The position numbers and the translations under genes are program-made. A DNA stretch of 49,090 nucleotides from Planococcus soli (GTDB lineage Bacteria; Bacillota; Bacilli; Bacillales_A; Planococcaceae): the NCBI RefSeq assembly GCF_016881065.1, contig NZ_WXYN01000025.1:1-49090 (forward strand). Reading direction: 5' to 3'. How positions within the stretch are numbered: the first letter of the stretch is position 1; every line of letters starts with the position of its first letter. Under the pieces are notes generated by a model. That model worked only from the letters and a program-made list of their open reading frames with translations. It was not told the origin of the DNA and made no database searches. Positions 17,165 to 25,719 of this stretch are shown piece by piece.

Positions 17165-18292
17165 TTATTTTTCTTTATCTGCACGCTTTAACCGATTGGT
17201 CTCCATCCGCGTTAATACCTGTTCGTTATCCTTATTGGAAAGATTGGTATAGAGAGAAGTGGTTTCAATGTTGCTGTGACCCAGCTGATCTCGCAGAAGG
17301 ACAATATTGCCGCCATTTCGTATAAAATCAGCCGCAAAACTGTGTCGTAGTTTGTGAGGGCTCATGCCTTCTCCTTGGGCAAAAGCAGCAGTATACTTGG
17401 TCACCAGGTTCTCAATGGCACGGCGGGAGAGCGGGCGAGTGGTCCCTCCATAAAGCGTCACGAACAGGAAAGGCACTTCTTTCGATTCGGTATACCGAGC
17501 TTCCCGGATCTCTATGTATTCTTTTAAGTGCTGAATTGCTTGGTCCATCACCCGGACAGTATCTTCTTTCGCGCCTTTTCGCTTGAGGTCGATTAATTGT
17601 TTTTTAAGATTCACTTTCTTGACGAGAATGCGCGCCATTTCTCCAAGACGGATGCCGCTTCCAAGGAAAAGAGAGAGGATAGCCAAATCCCGTTCCTTGT
17701 CCCGAGTGAACCGTTGGCGTGAAAGGCCACTTGCCAGAGTTGCTTCATATCCGTGTTCAATAAACTGGAGGAAATCATTGATTTCATGCTCATTCAAGAT
17801 GACGGAGCTGATCTTTTGTGCGCGGCGGCTGGCCGTCTCTTTTTTTGTATGCAACACAATCTTGCTCATGACATTGCGGTAGAAGTACGATTCACCGTCT
17901 TCATTTTCCGTTTCCTTCGTCAGGTAATTAAAGAGTGATTTCAGCGCATTCACAGATAGCGTGACGACCGCATTGCCGCGCTTTTTCACGGTATTTTGCT
18001 CATGTGTGAGGGATTCTTCCTTCAAGAATTCAATATAATGCTCCACGTCCTGCTTCTTGAGTTCTGCCAATACGGAATAGGGGATGGAAGCGGTATCCTT
18101 AGCCTCTACCAAGCTTTCCCGGAGCAGCCACTGGAAAAAGTGCTGGAAGCGGTAGAGGTACTGCAACAACGTATCTGCCGAAAGCCCGTTCCGTTTCTTA
18201 GAACGGATATACTCGACAACATAGAAGGGCATGTCTTTCAGTTGTTTTTCAATCCGTTGGAGGACCTGTAGTTCTTCAGGTGTTAATGCCAT
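17165..18292 (-). CDS. XerS-like tyrosine recombinase
   Basis: 375-aa site-specific recombinase. An N-terminal SAM-like core-binding domain (about 10-150) contains PFYVVEYIRSKKRNGLS and the GESYFYRNVM stretch typical of XerS, the single-recombinase dif system of streptococci and lactococci. The catalytic domain has Arg in GSGIRLGEM, Lys in KRKGAK, HKLRHSF (His and Arg), QLGHS (His) and the nucleophile Tyr in SLYTNL. All key residues are present, so it should be active. SD AGGAGG lies 10 nt before ATG 18292. The strong dyad at 18322-18359 lies 29 bp upstream and is a candidate recombination site or operator. Confidence 0.92.
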   Translation of the reverse strand: MALTPEELQVLQRIEKQLKDMPFYVVEYIRSKKRNGLSADTLLQYLYRFQHFFQWLLRESLVEAKDTASIPYSVLAELKKQDVEHYIEFLKEESLTHEQNTVKKRGNAVVTLSVNALKSLFNYLTKETENEDGESYFYRNVMSKIVLHTKKETASRRAQKISSVILNEHEINDFLQFIEHGYEATLASGLSRQRFTRDKERDLAILSLFLGSGIRLGEMARILVKKVNLKKQLIDLKRKGAKEDTVRVMDQAIQHLKEYIEIREARYTESKEVPFLFVTLYGGTTRPLSRRAIENLVTKYTAAFAQGEGMSPHKLRHSFAADFIRNGGNIVLLRDQLGHSNIETTSLYTNLSNKDNEQVLTRMETNRLKRADKEK

Positions 18293-18321
18293 GTCATGAT
18301 GGCCTCCTTTTTTATGTATTT

Positions 18322-18359
18322 CTATATGTTCGCAAAATGTAATTTAAGCGAACATATAG
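18322..18359. promoter_or_regulatory. Recombinase-type site 2: perfect 12-bp dyad
   Basis: CTATATGTTCGC, 14-nt AT-rich spacer, GCGAACATATAG. The arms are a perfect 12-bp inverted repeat. Related sequences lie at 17036-17057 and 19255-19295. Positioned between the end of fic and the start of the recombinase, it could be a core site for the recombinase, its operator, or both. Confidence 0.6.
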
Positions 18360-18408
18360 GGGTAATAAGGTCTTTTTCTAGAAAATCATAAAGTTAATGA
18401 ACTAATTG

Positions 18409-19152
18409 CTATAGAATCGCTTTTAAATAAGTCATTAAACTTTCTTCTACACACTGGGCAATCAACTCGAGAAAAGGCTGTGTATTACCTTGTACGCTCG
18501 CTGTTTCCAGCACTTTGTAATAGGTTAAGCGCTGCGTATCTTCTGCTTTAACGATAGCGGGAGGGAGGCCATGACCCATGAGGATCAAGTTCATCAGCAA
18601 TCTCGCAGTCCGTCCATTGCCATCTGTAAACGGATGGATGTATACGAACTTAAAATGAAACAATGCAGCCAACTCTACCGGATGCAGACGGTCTTTTTCT
18701 TGGTCATACCAGGCGAAAAGCTCTTGCATTTCATTCGCCACCTGCAGAAAATGCGGCGGTTCGTGCTGGCTGCCCGAGATTCGCACATTGATGGAGCGAT
18801 ACCTGCCGGCGTTTTCATCGTCGATGTTCTTTAAGATCAAGTGATGAATCGTCTTTAAGGTGCGCTCATCCAACGGCTCAGTTTGAGTGACCTGTTCCTC
18901 GATAAAGCTGATGGCTTCTGCGTGGTTGATGACTTCGAAATGCTCCTGAAGCCGCTTACCACCAATGGTTAAGCCATCTTCCATGATCACTTTGGTTTCA
19001 ATCAGCGACAAGGTATTGCCTTCGATGGCATTCGAATTATAGGTCCATTCCACACGATACACGTCGCGAAGGTTCTTCACAGCTGCAGCCGGAAGAGGTC
19101 GGTGTTGATCTAATTGCTTTTTTAATTCGTCAACACGAGTAAATGAGTTCAC
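18409..19152 (-). CDS. Fic family protein (class II, N-terminal inhibitory motif)
   Basis: 247-aa Fic-domain protein, probably an AMP-transferase acting on a cytosolic target. The active-site loop HPFTDGNGRTAR is intact (catalytic His plus Gly-Asn-Gly-Arg). The inhibitory helix motif SNAIEG precedes the Fic core, placing it among self-inhibited class II Fic proteins, often with the FN-type N-terminal domain (VDELKKQLDQHRPLP). The GTG at 19152 is preferred (AGGTG at 7 nt); an ATG at 19245 would add 31 residues that do not look conserved. It shares a strand with the recombinase and lies inside the inverted-repeat cassette. Possible roles are a self-regulating modifier, toxin-like stabiliser or stress switch. 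Confidence 0.88.
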   Translation of the reverse strand: MNSFTRVDELKKQLDQHRPLPAAAVKNLRDVYRVEWTYNSNAIEGNTLSLIETKVIMEDGLTIGGKRLQEHFEVINHAEAISFIEEQVTQTEPLDERTLKTIHHLILKNIDDENAGRYRSINVRISGSQHEPPHFLQVANEMQELFAWYDQEKDRLHPVELAALFHFKFVYIHPFTDGNGRTARLLMNLILMGHGLPPAIVKAEDTQRLTYYKVLETASVQGNTQPFLELIAQCVEESLMTYLKAIL

Positions 19153-19254
19153 TTTGCAACACCTGCTTTTCAGAGGATTAAAGGAATGATTGCTTGATTT
19201 CAGTTGAGTTGCTGCTAATTGTCTTGATACTCTATATTTTATCATATGGCTACT

Positions 19255-19295
19255 CTATTTGTTCGTTAAATTAATATTTTGCGAACATATAAATT
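19255..19295 (-). promoter_or_regulatory. Recombinase-type site 3
   Basis: On the minus strand CAATTTATATGTTCGC, an AT-rich spacer, then CGAACAAATAG: the same dyad layout as site 2 with a less perfect right arm, in inverted orientation relative to sites 1 and 2. It lies at the inner end of the right arm, upstream of fic. Confidence 0.5.
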
Positions 19296-19467
19296 GCTAA
19301 TAAGAAAAGATAGTCTGTAATTACAGACTACCCTCCACTACTTTATACTATATGGTTCTCTTTTTAACTGAAGAGAAAAAGCTAAACGAGAAGCTTGACT
19401 AATATTCTAATGATGTTTTAGACTTGTCGCTCTTAATTAGCTGCTCCAGTAAAATTGTTGCTCCTTT
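19266..19467 (-). repeat. Right arm of the ~202-bp inverted repeat
   Basis: Inverted partner of 16863-17064. Just outside it, on the minus strand, TGAACTGATCCAAAATAAGG resembles an IS3-type terminus, which may mark how the fragment arose (weak). Confidence 0.8.
19399..19467 (-). pseudogene. 3' fragment of the AbrB-like gene
   Basis: 22 codons plus stop read KGATILLEQLIKSDKS, then KTSLEY. Compare KGAAILLEQLTKSDKS, then QTPVEY, at the end of the intact gene at 16639-16932. The homology begins abruptly at AAAGGAGCA, so the rest of the gene was never copied or has been lost. Confidence 0.85.
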
Positions 19468-19547
19468 GGCATATCCCTTATTTTGGATCAGTTCAAAATG
19501 GGATTACTTTTTAAAGTGTCTACCATTTAGGGTTCAATTCACTATCA

Positions 19548-19658
19548 TTATCTTCGTTTTCTTTTATTAGCAACAAAAAAGGCAATTACAAGAATAACTA
19601 AAATAACAATTACAAAAACAATCCCTATATTGGTATAAAGCGATTCGATATATTCCAT
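19548..19658 (-). CDS. 36-aa single-span membrane peptide
   Basis: Short frame starting ATG 19658: a short N-terminus (MEYIESLYTN), an uninterrupted hydrophobic helix of about 20 residues rich in Ile and Val, and a basic tail NKRKRR. The ribosome-binding site GGAAGGAGAGG is very strong for so short a gene. The charge layout resembles small membrane peptides, including type I toxins, and some phage or lantibiotic-associated peptides. No antisense RNA was identified and the function is unknown. Confidence 0.6.
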   Translation of the reverse strand: MEYIESLYTNIGIVFVIVILVILVIAFFVANKRKRR

Positions 19659-19797
19659 TCATTCCTCTCCTTCCTTTGATGAAGAATAAACTCAAAAATA
19701 AAGTACAATTATTACCTTATACCCCTTTTTTTAAAAAAACATGTGCTATGAATTTTAATTCCTTTGAATGCTTTAAGCAAATGCTTAATCACAAATA

Positions 19798-19843
19798 AAA
19801 TGACCTACTGGTGTGCGGAATACGAACACAAATAGGCCACCTT
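19798..19843 (-). terminator. Probable terminator of the secreted-protein gene
   Basis: Imperfect 14-bp stem (TGGCCTATTTGTGT with about 11 matches) followed on the minus strand by TTTTATTTG. It lies about 27 bp after the stop at 19870. Confidence 0.5.
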
Positions 19844-19869
19844 CAGTTACCGTTCCTTATAATACAAGA

Positions 19870-20646
19870 TTAATTATTATATCCTGTATACAAATTGTTC
19901 GCTACTCTCAAAGTTAAATATACTATCGAGCTTGCCGTACCTCCTGCTGCTACATATTGAAATTTTAGCTGTGCTTGTGCGGGGTTATCGAGTGTCTCAT
20001 ACTTTCTAATAATACTTAAGCTTATGTTGTTGGCAGTTCCACCAAAGGTTCCTACCCACGCACCTCGAACACTTGAAATATAATCTTTACTACTACCAGA
20101 TAGAAGGGTGAAATTAGCATAGAAATGTGCATCAGCAATACCAGTCTTCATGTACACTTTTGCATTACTATAAGTAGCATATCCTGTACCAGTACTAATT
20201 GTTCCAGGAGTTACACCCAAAGGTGTAATTACGTCCCCTTCAGAATCTGTTTTCACTACCCCTTCTTCTACTTTAGCAGGATCTATGGTAGTTATTTTTA
20301 CCGAACCATCATTAAATGTCTCGATAGTTTCTATTCCATCATCTTTTTCGACTGTTTTAGAGTTTACAATCTCACTAGATTCATTGAGCGAGTCCCAAAG
20401 TTTACCAGATCGAATCTTTGCTATCAATTTTTGTTGTACTGGTTCCTCTACACCATATTCAGTTAGAAAACTTTTTAAATGATTAACATCTTCTTTTGTC
20501 AATTTGTGTTTTTCTAAATGTTGTTCCTGCAAAGTAGGAGCCTCTGCAGTTGGACTAGAAGCATAAACACCAGCATTAGAACTCAAAAGTAAAGATAAAG
20601 CTAAACCTGAAGAACCTACAACCTTCAAAACATTCTTTTTCTTCAT
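19870..20646 (-). CDS. Secreted protein of unknown function
   Basis: 258-aa exported protein. Signal peptide about 1-30 (SNAGVYAS cleavage region). A helical N-terminal part (LQEQHLEKHKLTKEDVNHLKSF) may be a propeptide. The C-terminal half (about 145-258) is Gly/Thr/Ser/Tyr-rich and beta-sheet-like, beginning TPGTISTGTGYATYSNAKVY. I do not recognise a characterised family. The layout of a helical pro-region plus a Gly-rich beta domain recalls secreted Bacillus proteins and bacteriocin-like toxins, but no motif settles this. ATG 20646 with upstream GGAGG is preferred over the frame start at 20661. Monocistronic. Confidence 0.75.
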   Translation of the reverse strand: MKKKNVLKVVGSSGLALSLLLSSNAGVYASSPTAEAPTLQEQHLEKHKLTKEDVNHLKSFLTEYGVEEPVQQKLIAKIRSGKLWDSLNESSEIVNSKTVEKDDGIETIETFNDGSVKITTIDPAKVEEGVVKTDSEGDVITPLGVTPGTISTGTGYATYSNAKVYMKTGIADAHFYANFTLLSGSSKDYISSVRGAWVGTFGGTANNISLSIIRKYETLDNPAQAQLKFQYVAAGGTASSIVYLTLRVANNLYTGYNN

Positions 20647-21204
20647 TTTTTCATCCTCCATTTTTTCTATTTTCTTACATTATAAGTTTATTTTAAATAG
20701 TCTGATAAATAAACATTTTTTTGGATGAAAATGTTATTTTTATAAAAAATAAGTAAAATAGAGAAAATGGGACAAAGTCTCTCTGATAAAAATAGATATG
20801 CTTTTGCATCAGTTCATTTTGAGTGTACTCTTAATAGACTTAAAAAGTTAAAGTGAAAATTTAGTTGTAACTTACTAATTAACGTTTTTATAAAAAAAAA
20901 AGCGAAAGATCAGGGGCCAAAAAAGGGTCCCTGATCATTCGAATTCTTTGCTTCGCATAAAAGACTTCCGATAAGCTCTCATATGTAAACTTTTACTTAT
21001 CTAGAAAATAAGAAAACTAATCGTTTTTGCAAATCGATTTGGAATTCCAATTATAAAAGGGAATATCTATGCGACGGTGCTGCTTGGAACCTTGATAGCT
21101 ATCACAATGAATGGAAATTAAATGTCGTTATGGGCTTAGCGGTAACATCAGTACATATTAAAAAACTTGCTAAAGCAAAATATCAACTTCAACGAATTTA
21201 TCGA
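20647..21204. other. Gene-poor stretch with a terminator and decayed coding sequence
   Basis: Contains the terminator at 20908-20936. Plus-strand debris at about 21022-21213 reads FANRFGIPIIKGNIYATVLL, then GTLIAITMNGN. After a frameshift it continues LNVVMGLAVTSVHIKKLAKA, then KYQLQRIYRLSL and a stop inside the convergent gene. It looks like the end of a lost membrane-protein gene whose family I cannot name. Confidence 0.4.
20908..20936 (-). terminator. Minus-strand intrinsic terminator
   Basis: Stem GATCAGGG.CC/GG.CCCTGATC with an A/G-rich loop. On the minus strand it is followed by a run of about ten T. It is placed to end transcripts from 21205-22092. Confidence 0.8.
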
Positions 21205-22092
21205 TTATCGCTGTAAATCGTTTTCTGAAATCAACATCATGGATTCAAAAAACAGAGAAGGCAAGTCTTCATTCCATTCGTTGAAACTTAAGTTTGCTGT
21301 CCGTTCAGTTGTATAGCCATAAGCCAGTTGTGTACGAGGATCATCGGTCAACTGCAGTTTGACCAATGGCCCTTCAGGCGTCAGCCAGTTTAACTGGGCT
21401 AGACGGTTTTCAAGCGAAAAAGTGATCCACTCATCTTCTGCTTCTTCCGTTTCGAACAATGGTTCTTGCCCGATCATCATCCAGGTTTGGCTCTGATGTT
21501 TTGGCGGCAACCAGTAATTTTTAGCTAAAACACCTTCCTCTAAAGTAAATTCAGGGATTTCGTGGCGAAGCTCTTGTACCCAGTCCCCATTGCCCAATTG
21601 CAGGTTACGTGAAACGAAGACATTCCCCAGCAAAATTTCTGTATTTCCTCTAGTGAAGACTCCATACGGATTTGTTGTCGGATCGGGGCCATAAATTTCC
21701 TCGTCCAGGCTTTCCGCAGCTTCCGGGTTCCAGGACTTGAAGTCGGCCTCAGCTAGATTTTTGACGTTCAAGGATAGCGCATAGGGAATCCATCCGGTAT
21801 TTTCAATTTTTTCGAAAATGAGCGATGTCCCGTTTTCCAGTGTCCGTTCGACAAGTGTGTAAGTTCCGACATTCAGGCCAAGCAAAGACATGTCATAGAC
21901 AACTGTCATATCGCTGCCTTTTTCAGTGGTTACCGATTCACTTAAGTTGATGAACATAGGCTTTTCAATAGCCAACGTCACTTCTTTATCCGAATAGACC
22001 TCGACTTCATTTTTCAAAAACATGATAGCTGTAAAAATAATCAGCACCATGAAAAATACGACGAATAATAAAATCACTAATTTCCTGAACAT
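21205..22092 (-). CDS. Membrane-anchored extracytoplasmic protein, unknown
   Basis: 295 aa with one N-terminal TM (about 5-28) and a large outer domain rich in Glu and Trp. There is no Cys or recognised motif. ATG 22092 is preceded by GAGGTGG; the annotation-style start 9 nt upstream would overlap that site. It lies after the resC terminator on the same strand, so it may be a separately transcribed partner of the cytochrome-maturation block. The function is unknown. Confidence 0.7.
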   Translation of the reverse strand: MFRKLVILLFVVFFMVLIIFTAIMFLKNEVEVYSDKEVTLAIEKPMFINLSESVTTEKGSDMTVVYDMSLLGLNVGTYTLVERTLENGTSLIFEKIENTGWIPYALSLNVKNLAEADFKSWNPEAAESLDEEIYGPDPTTNPYGVFTRGNTEILLGNVFVSRNLQLGNGDWVQELRHEIPEFTLEEGVLAKNYWLPPKHQSQTWMMIGQEPLFETEEAEDEWITFSLENRLAQLNWLTPEGPLVKLQLTDDPRTQLAYGYTTERTANLSFNEWNEDLPSLFFESMMLISENDLQR

Positions 22093-22274
22093 ATTTTCCA
22101 CCTCAGTTTTCTGTATTGTGGCTAGTTTTGGTTAGAGTTTCTGAAACAAAAGAAAAAATCGCATAATTAAGCAGCGAATGAACAGAAAATGAAGATGTTT
22201 TGACAAGCTGCCCGTAAGCCAACGAAACTTGGTTGAGTCGCGTCCAGAGTCGTTCATAAATTAAAGCTAACAGT

Positions 22275-22303
22275 AAAAAAAGCGCCCTAGAGGCGCCTTT
22301 TTT
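22275..22303 (-). terminator. Terminator at the end of resC
   Basis: GGCGC/GCGCC stem flanked by A and T runs (CTTTTTT and AAAAAA), beginning at the resC stop codon. Confidence 0.75.
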
Positions 22304-23486
22304 ACGCGTATGAATGCAGTCCCGCAATAATCAAGTTGACAACTATTAAATTGAACATGATAATCGCAAAACCGATTACACCCAACCAGGCTGATTTTTC
22401 ACCTTGCCAGCCTTTGCCGAGACGTAAATGCAGATAGGCCGCATAAAATAACCAAGTAACCAACGCCCAGACCTCTTTCGGGTCCCAGCCCCAGAAACGG
22501 GACCAGGTGATTTGGGCCCAAATCATGGCGAAGACTAGCGCGCCTAGAGTAAATAATGGAAAGCCGATAATCACTGCACGGTAATTAATTTCATCCATCA
22601 GTTGAAGATTGACATTTTTCATTAGTGGTTGAATAAGTTGCGATATTCTCCTGCGGGTAATCAATCTAATTAGGACATATAGAACAGTTCCAACTAACAA
22701 AGACCACGTGACAGTCGTCAGTTTACTAGCATCTACTAACGCTGGGGTTTCGACGAGTGGTGTCATGGCATCCTCTGTTAATGGAACCGATTCATTCATA
22801 CCGAAAATAGGGGGCATGTTATAAATAATCGTGGCTTCCTGATCATCTTTGTTGACATACTGAAAGGTGTTTTCATAATTTGTTAGGGTGAAGTAAGAAC
22901 TTGAAATAACAAAACCTACGACTAACACCAAAAAATACAGAATTCCTTCCAGCCAAAATCGCTGCTTTGACTTTTTCGACAAATCAACCACTTTAAGCAA
23001 GTAAATCAACCCTGCTGCCGCACTCATGGCCAAGATCCCTTCCGCAATGACAACCGTGCTGACGTGAATCGCCAGCCAGTTTGTTTGAAGTGCGGGAATC
23101 AAGGGACTGATTTCATTTGGAAACATGCTTGCATACGCAATAATCAACAAGGCAACCGGCAATACAACCATTCCTAAAACGGGTGTTTTATAGAGGACAT
23201 AAAGAATGATGAATCCTCCTACAAGCGTCATACCGAACGCTGTCGTAAATTCAAACATATTGCTGAGAGGTGCATGTCCCGATACAATCCACCGGGTAAA
23301 AAAATAGCTTAAGTGTGCAAGAAAGCCGATCACGGTGATGGTAATCGCTACTTTTCCCCAACGCTGTTCCGAGTTGAACGTTCCTTTCTTATTACCTTTA
23401 ACAGCTCCACCAAAAACGAAAGTGGCAATCAGGTAAGCAAAGAATGCAGCGTACAGTAAATTCGAGCTAATCTCGGTTAATGTCAT
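22302..23486 (-). CDS. resC: Cytochrome c maturation protein ResC (CcsA family)
   Basis: 394-aa polytopic membrane protein of System II cytochrome c biogenesis. With ResB it moves haem across the membrane and attaches it to apocytochrome c. The haem-binding WWD motif [18 protein letters not shown] is intact near residue 330, and conserved His occur in [22 protein letters not shown] and the C-terminal region. It overlaps resB by 4 bp (ATGA), showing translational coupling. Part of the minus-strand copCD-bdbDC-ccdA-resABC array. Confidence 0.95.
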   Translation of the reverse strand: MTLTEISSNLLYAAFFAYLIATFVFGGAVKGNKKGTFNSEQRWGKVAITITVIGFLAHLSYFFTRWIVSGHAPLSNMFEFTTAFGMTLVGGFIILYVLYKTPVLGMVVLPVALLIIAYASMFPNEISPLIPALQTNWLAIHVSTVVIAEGILAMSAAAGLIYLLKVVDLSKKSKQRFWLEGILYFLVLVVGFVISSSYFTLTNYENTFQYVNKDDQEATIIYNMPPIFGMNESVPLTEDAMTPLVETPALVDASKLTTVTWSLLVGTVLYVLIRLITRRRISQLIQPLMKNVNLQLMDEINYRAVIIGFPLFTLGALVFAMIWAQITWSRFWGWDPKEVWALVTWLFYAAYLHLRLGKGWQGEKSAWLGVIGFAIIMFNLIVVNLIIAGLHSYA

Positions 23487-25141
23487 GACGAAGACTCACC
23501 TTCCTTTTCCGCTTTCTCTTTTTTATCGATTTCATCCTGCTGATCTGTGTAAGCAGGCAATTTTGCAGATTCAACCACTCGATCCAGATCTTTCTTCAAG
23601 CCGAACCAGTTTTTATTGGTATGGCCAGCAAGCAGAAGCGTGCCATCAGCCTTCTGCTGAATCCAAAAACGACGGTGGTTAAAGTACATCCCTTGCGCGA
23701 CACCGATCATGAAAATCAAACCACCAAGGCCAAGAATCGGCAAGGTGCTGTCTTTGCGAACCGTTAAACCGGAGACATTACGCGTATCCGCATTCTGAAA
23801 GGTTAATTTGTATTGATTTTCACCGAGTGGTTCCACCGTATTCTGGATGGTGATAAAGCTTGTTTCCCCTTCCGGTGTTTCCGGGGTAGTCAGTTCCACC
23901 AGGAAGCCGGGATTGTTTGGCAAAGGGGTCGCAGTTTGCGGTTCTCCATCTTCAAAACCAGAGAAATCTGGGTAATAACCAAGCAGCTCCACTGTTGATC
24001 CCGTCTCCAATTCGTACAGTTCATCCGGGTTAATCAAGTCGATTGTCAATTCCCCCAGTGATTCTTCCGTTTCTTTGTTCGTCAACGCGAACGTCATCGC
24101 CTTTAATTCATTCAGTTTATAATCCATTTGATACACGGCATAGCCATCGAACTTCAACGGCTGGTTGACGCGGATTGGGTATTCTTGGACGACTTCCAAG
24201 TTATCGGTTGCACCGGGCAGACTAGCTTCCGGCTCTTGATAAAGAACGATATCTGTTTGGTAGTTCTTCACGACCGTTCCCACCCGGTCGATTGCTTCCC
24301 CGAACTTCGCGTCTTCCCCTTCACCCGTATACGTTTCCAATTTAAAGTTTTTGTTTTCCAGGTAATAGCCCGGCACTTCAGGAATCGCTCTCGTTTCGCC
24401 TTCACGCAGCCATAGGCTTTCATCGACATAAAATCCGGGCATCATCCGCAGCATGACGCCGAAAAGGAAGATGATTAAGCCGATGTGATTGACATAGGGG
24501 CCCCATCTGGAAAAACGGCCTTTTTCAGCCAACAATCCACTTTTATCCGTGCGCACCTTGTATTTCAATTCCTTTAATTTAGTTTCTGCTTTTTCCAGTG
24601 TATCTTCTGAGCCAGCGCCACTGCCATAAATGCGCTGCTTGTCCATAAAGCTCGGATGGCGCAGAACCCGCTGGTTTTTCAACGATTTATAAAGCGGAAC
24701 GAACCGGTCTAAGCTCGCAATTACCAACGAAATGGCCAACATTCCCACTAATGTGATAAACCAATAGGAACTGTACAAGTCATGGAACCCAAGCGCATGA
24801 TAGACGCGTCCAACACTGCCGTACGTATCGGCATAATAAGCTTTAATCGTTGCTTCGGTACTCGCTGGAACAAAAGCTTGCTGCGGCAGAATTGTCCCAA
24901 TGGCTGCAGCCACCAGCAAAATAACAATAATACTGACGCCCACTTTCACGCTTGAAAAGAAGTTCCAGATTTTGTCGATGATGGATTTGTTATAGGTTTG
25001 CGAACGTCTAGCCGTTCCTTCGTAGCGCATATCCACTAGCTTGCTGTTTTGATCTTTTTCAGTCAAAGAGCGCCCGCACGACTCACAAAGCTTCGTGCCT
25101 GGAGGATTCGTATGGCCACATTGGCATTGCACATTTTCCAT
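23483..25141 (-). CDS. resB: Cytochrome c maturation protein ResB
   Basis: 552-aa partner of ResC. The N-terminus has a rubredoxin-like zinc ribbon ([10 protein letters not shown]...CESCG, residues 6-22). Then come TM segments, a large extracytoplasmic domain, a late TM ([20 protein letters not shown]) and a charged cytoplasmic tail ending in GESSS. This is the usual Bacillus ResB layout and length. The resA stop lies 13 bp upstream of its start. Confidence 0.95.
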   Translation of the reverse strand: MENVQCQCGHTNPPGTKLCESCGRSLTEKDQNSKLVDMRYEGTARRSQTYNKSIIDKIWNFFSSVKVGVSIIVILLVAAAIGTILPQQAFVPASTEATIKAYYADTYGSVGRVYHALGFHDLYSSYWFITLVGMLAISLVIASLDRFVPLYKSLKNQRVLRHPSFMDKQRIYGSGAGSEDTLEKAETKLKELKYKVRTDKSGLLAEKGRFSRWGPYVNHIGLIIFLFGVMLRMMPGFYVDESLWLREGETRAIPEVPGYYLENKNFKLETYTGEGEDAKFGEAIDRVGTVVKNYQTDIVLYQEPEASLPGATDNLEVVQEYPIRVNQPLKFDGYAVYQMDYKLNELKAMTFALTNKETEESLGELTIDLINPDELYELETGSTVELLGYYPDFSGFEDGEPQTATPLPNNPGFLVELTTPETPEGETSFITIQNTVEPLGENQYKLTFQNADTRNVSGLTVRKDSTLPILGLGGLIFMIGVAQGMYFNHRRFWIQQKADGTLLLAGHTNKNWFGLKKDLDRVVESAKLPAYTDQQDEIDKKEKAEKEGESSS

Positions 25142-25154
25142 CTAAAAAATCTCC

Positions 25155-25691
25155 TTATTCGGGTTTGATTTCTTCCATGTAGCTGGCAATGTCCTCTTCA
25201 GACATCTCCCCGGTAATGATTTTCGTGATCTTCCCTTCAGGATTGACCAGCAGTGTAGTCGGCAAGGGACGAATGTTGTAAGCTTCCATCACACTCTTGG
25301 TTTTATCAATCACAATCGGAAACGTCAGATCCCGTTGCTCCGCATATTGTCTCACTTCATAATCGGATTGGGCAATATTAACGGCCAGGATTTGAACGCC
25401 TTGATCCTTGTACACTTGATATTGGTTTTCCATCAGCGGAAATTCTTTCTCACACGGTTTGCACCAGGTGCCCCAGAAGTTGACAAACACGCCTTGGCCT
25501 TGGTAATCCGATAATTGATGTTTTTTACCTTCAAGATCCACTAAGGCAAAGTCCGGAGCTTCATCTCCCACTTGCAGTAGTTCACTTTTTCCCCCTGCAA
25601 AGCTGTTGTAAATCGTAAAAACGATGGCTCCTGCCATCACCAGTAAGATAGCCGCCCGTACATAAGACCGCTTTTTCTTTTTAACCGTCAT
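25155..25691 (-). CDS. resA: Thiol-disulfide oxidoreductase ResA
   Basis: 178-aa membrane-tethered thioredoxin-fold protein that reduces the CxxCH cysteines of apocytochrome c before haem attachment. One N-terminal TM (about 9-28), active site WGTWCKPCEKEFP and cis-Pro region IRPLPTTLLV. It receives electrons from CcdA, encoded immediately upstream. Start ATG 25691 with GAGGG upstream. Confidence 0.95.
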   Translation of the reverse strand: MTVKKKKRSYVRAAILLVMAGAIVFTIYNSFAGGKSELLQVGDEAPDFALVDLEGKKHQLSDYQGQGVFVNFWGTWCKPCEKEFPLMENQYQVYKDQGVQILAVNIAQSDYEVRQYAEQRDLTFPIVIDKTKSVMEAYNIRPLPTTLLVNPEGKITKIITGEMSEEDIASYMEEIKPE

Positions 25692-25719
25692 ATGAAAACC
25701 CTCATTTCTATCTACTCAG

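Larger units (their letters stand above)
16863..19467. mobile_element. Recombinase-fic cassette bounded by inverted repeats
   Basis: A 2.6-kb unit: inverted arm, XerS-like tyrosine recombinase, a dyad site, Fic protein, inverted arm. The right arm carries only the last 22 codons of the abrB-like gene, so the repeat arose by duplication or insertion. The arms make the 2.2-kb interior invertible in principle. Three related ATATGTTCGCAAAAT sites lie within the cassette. Confidence 0.6.

Noticed and set aside
22103-22327. Minus-strand open frame of 74 codons between resC and the 295-aa gene
   Set aside because: It begins inside resC and spans its terminator; no ribosome-binding site, so likely a chance frame.
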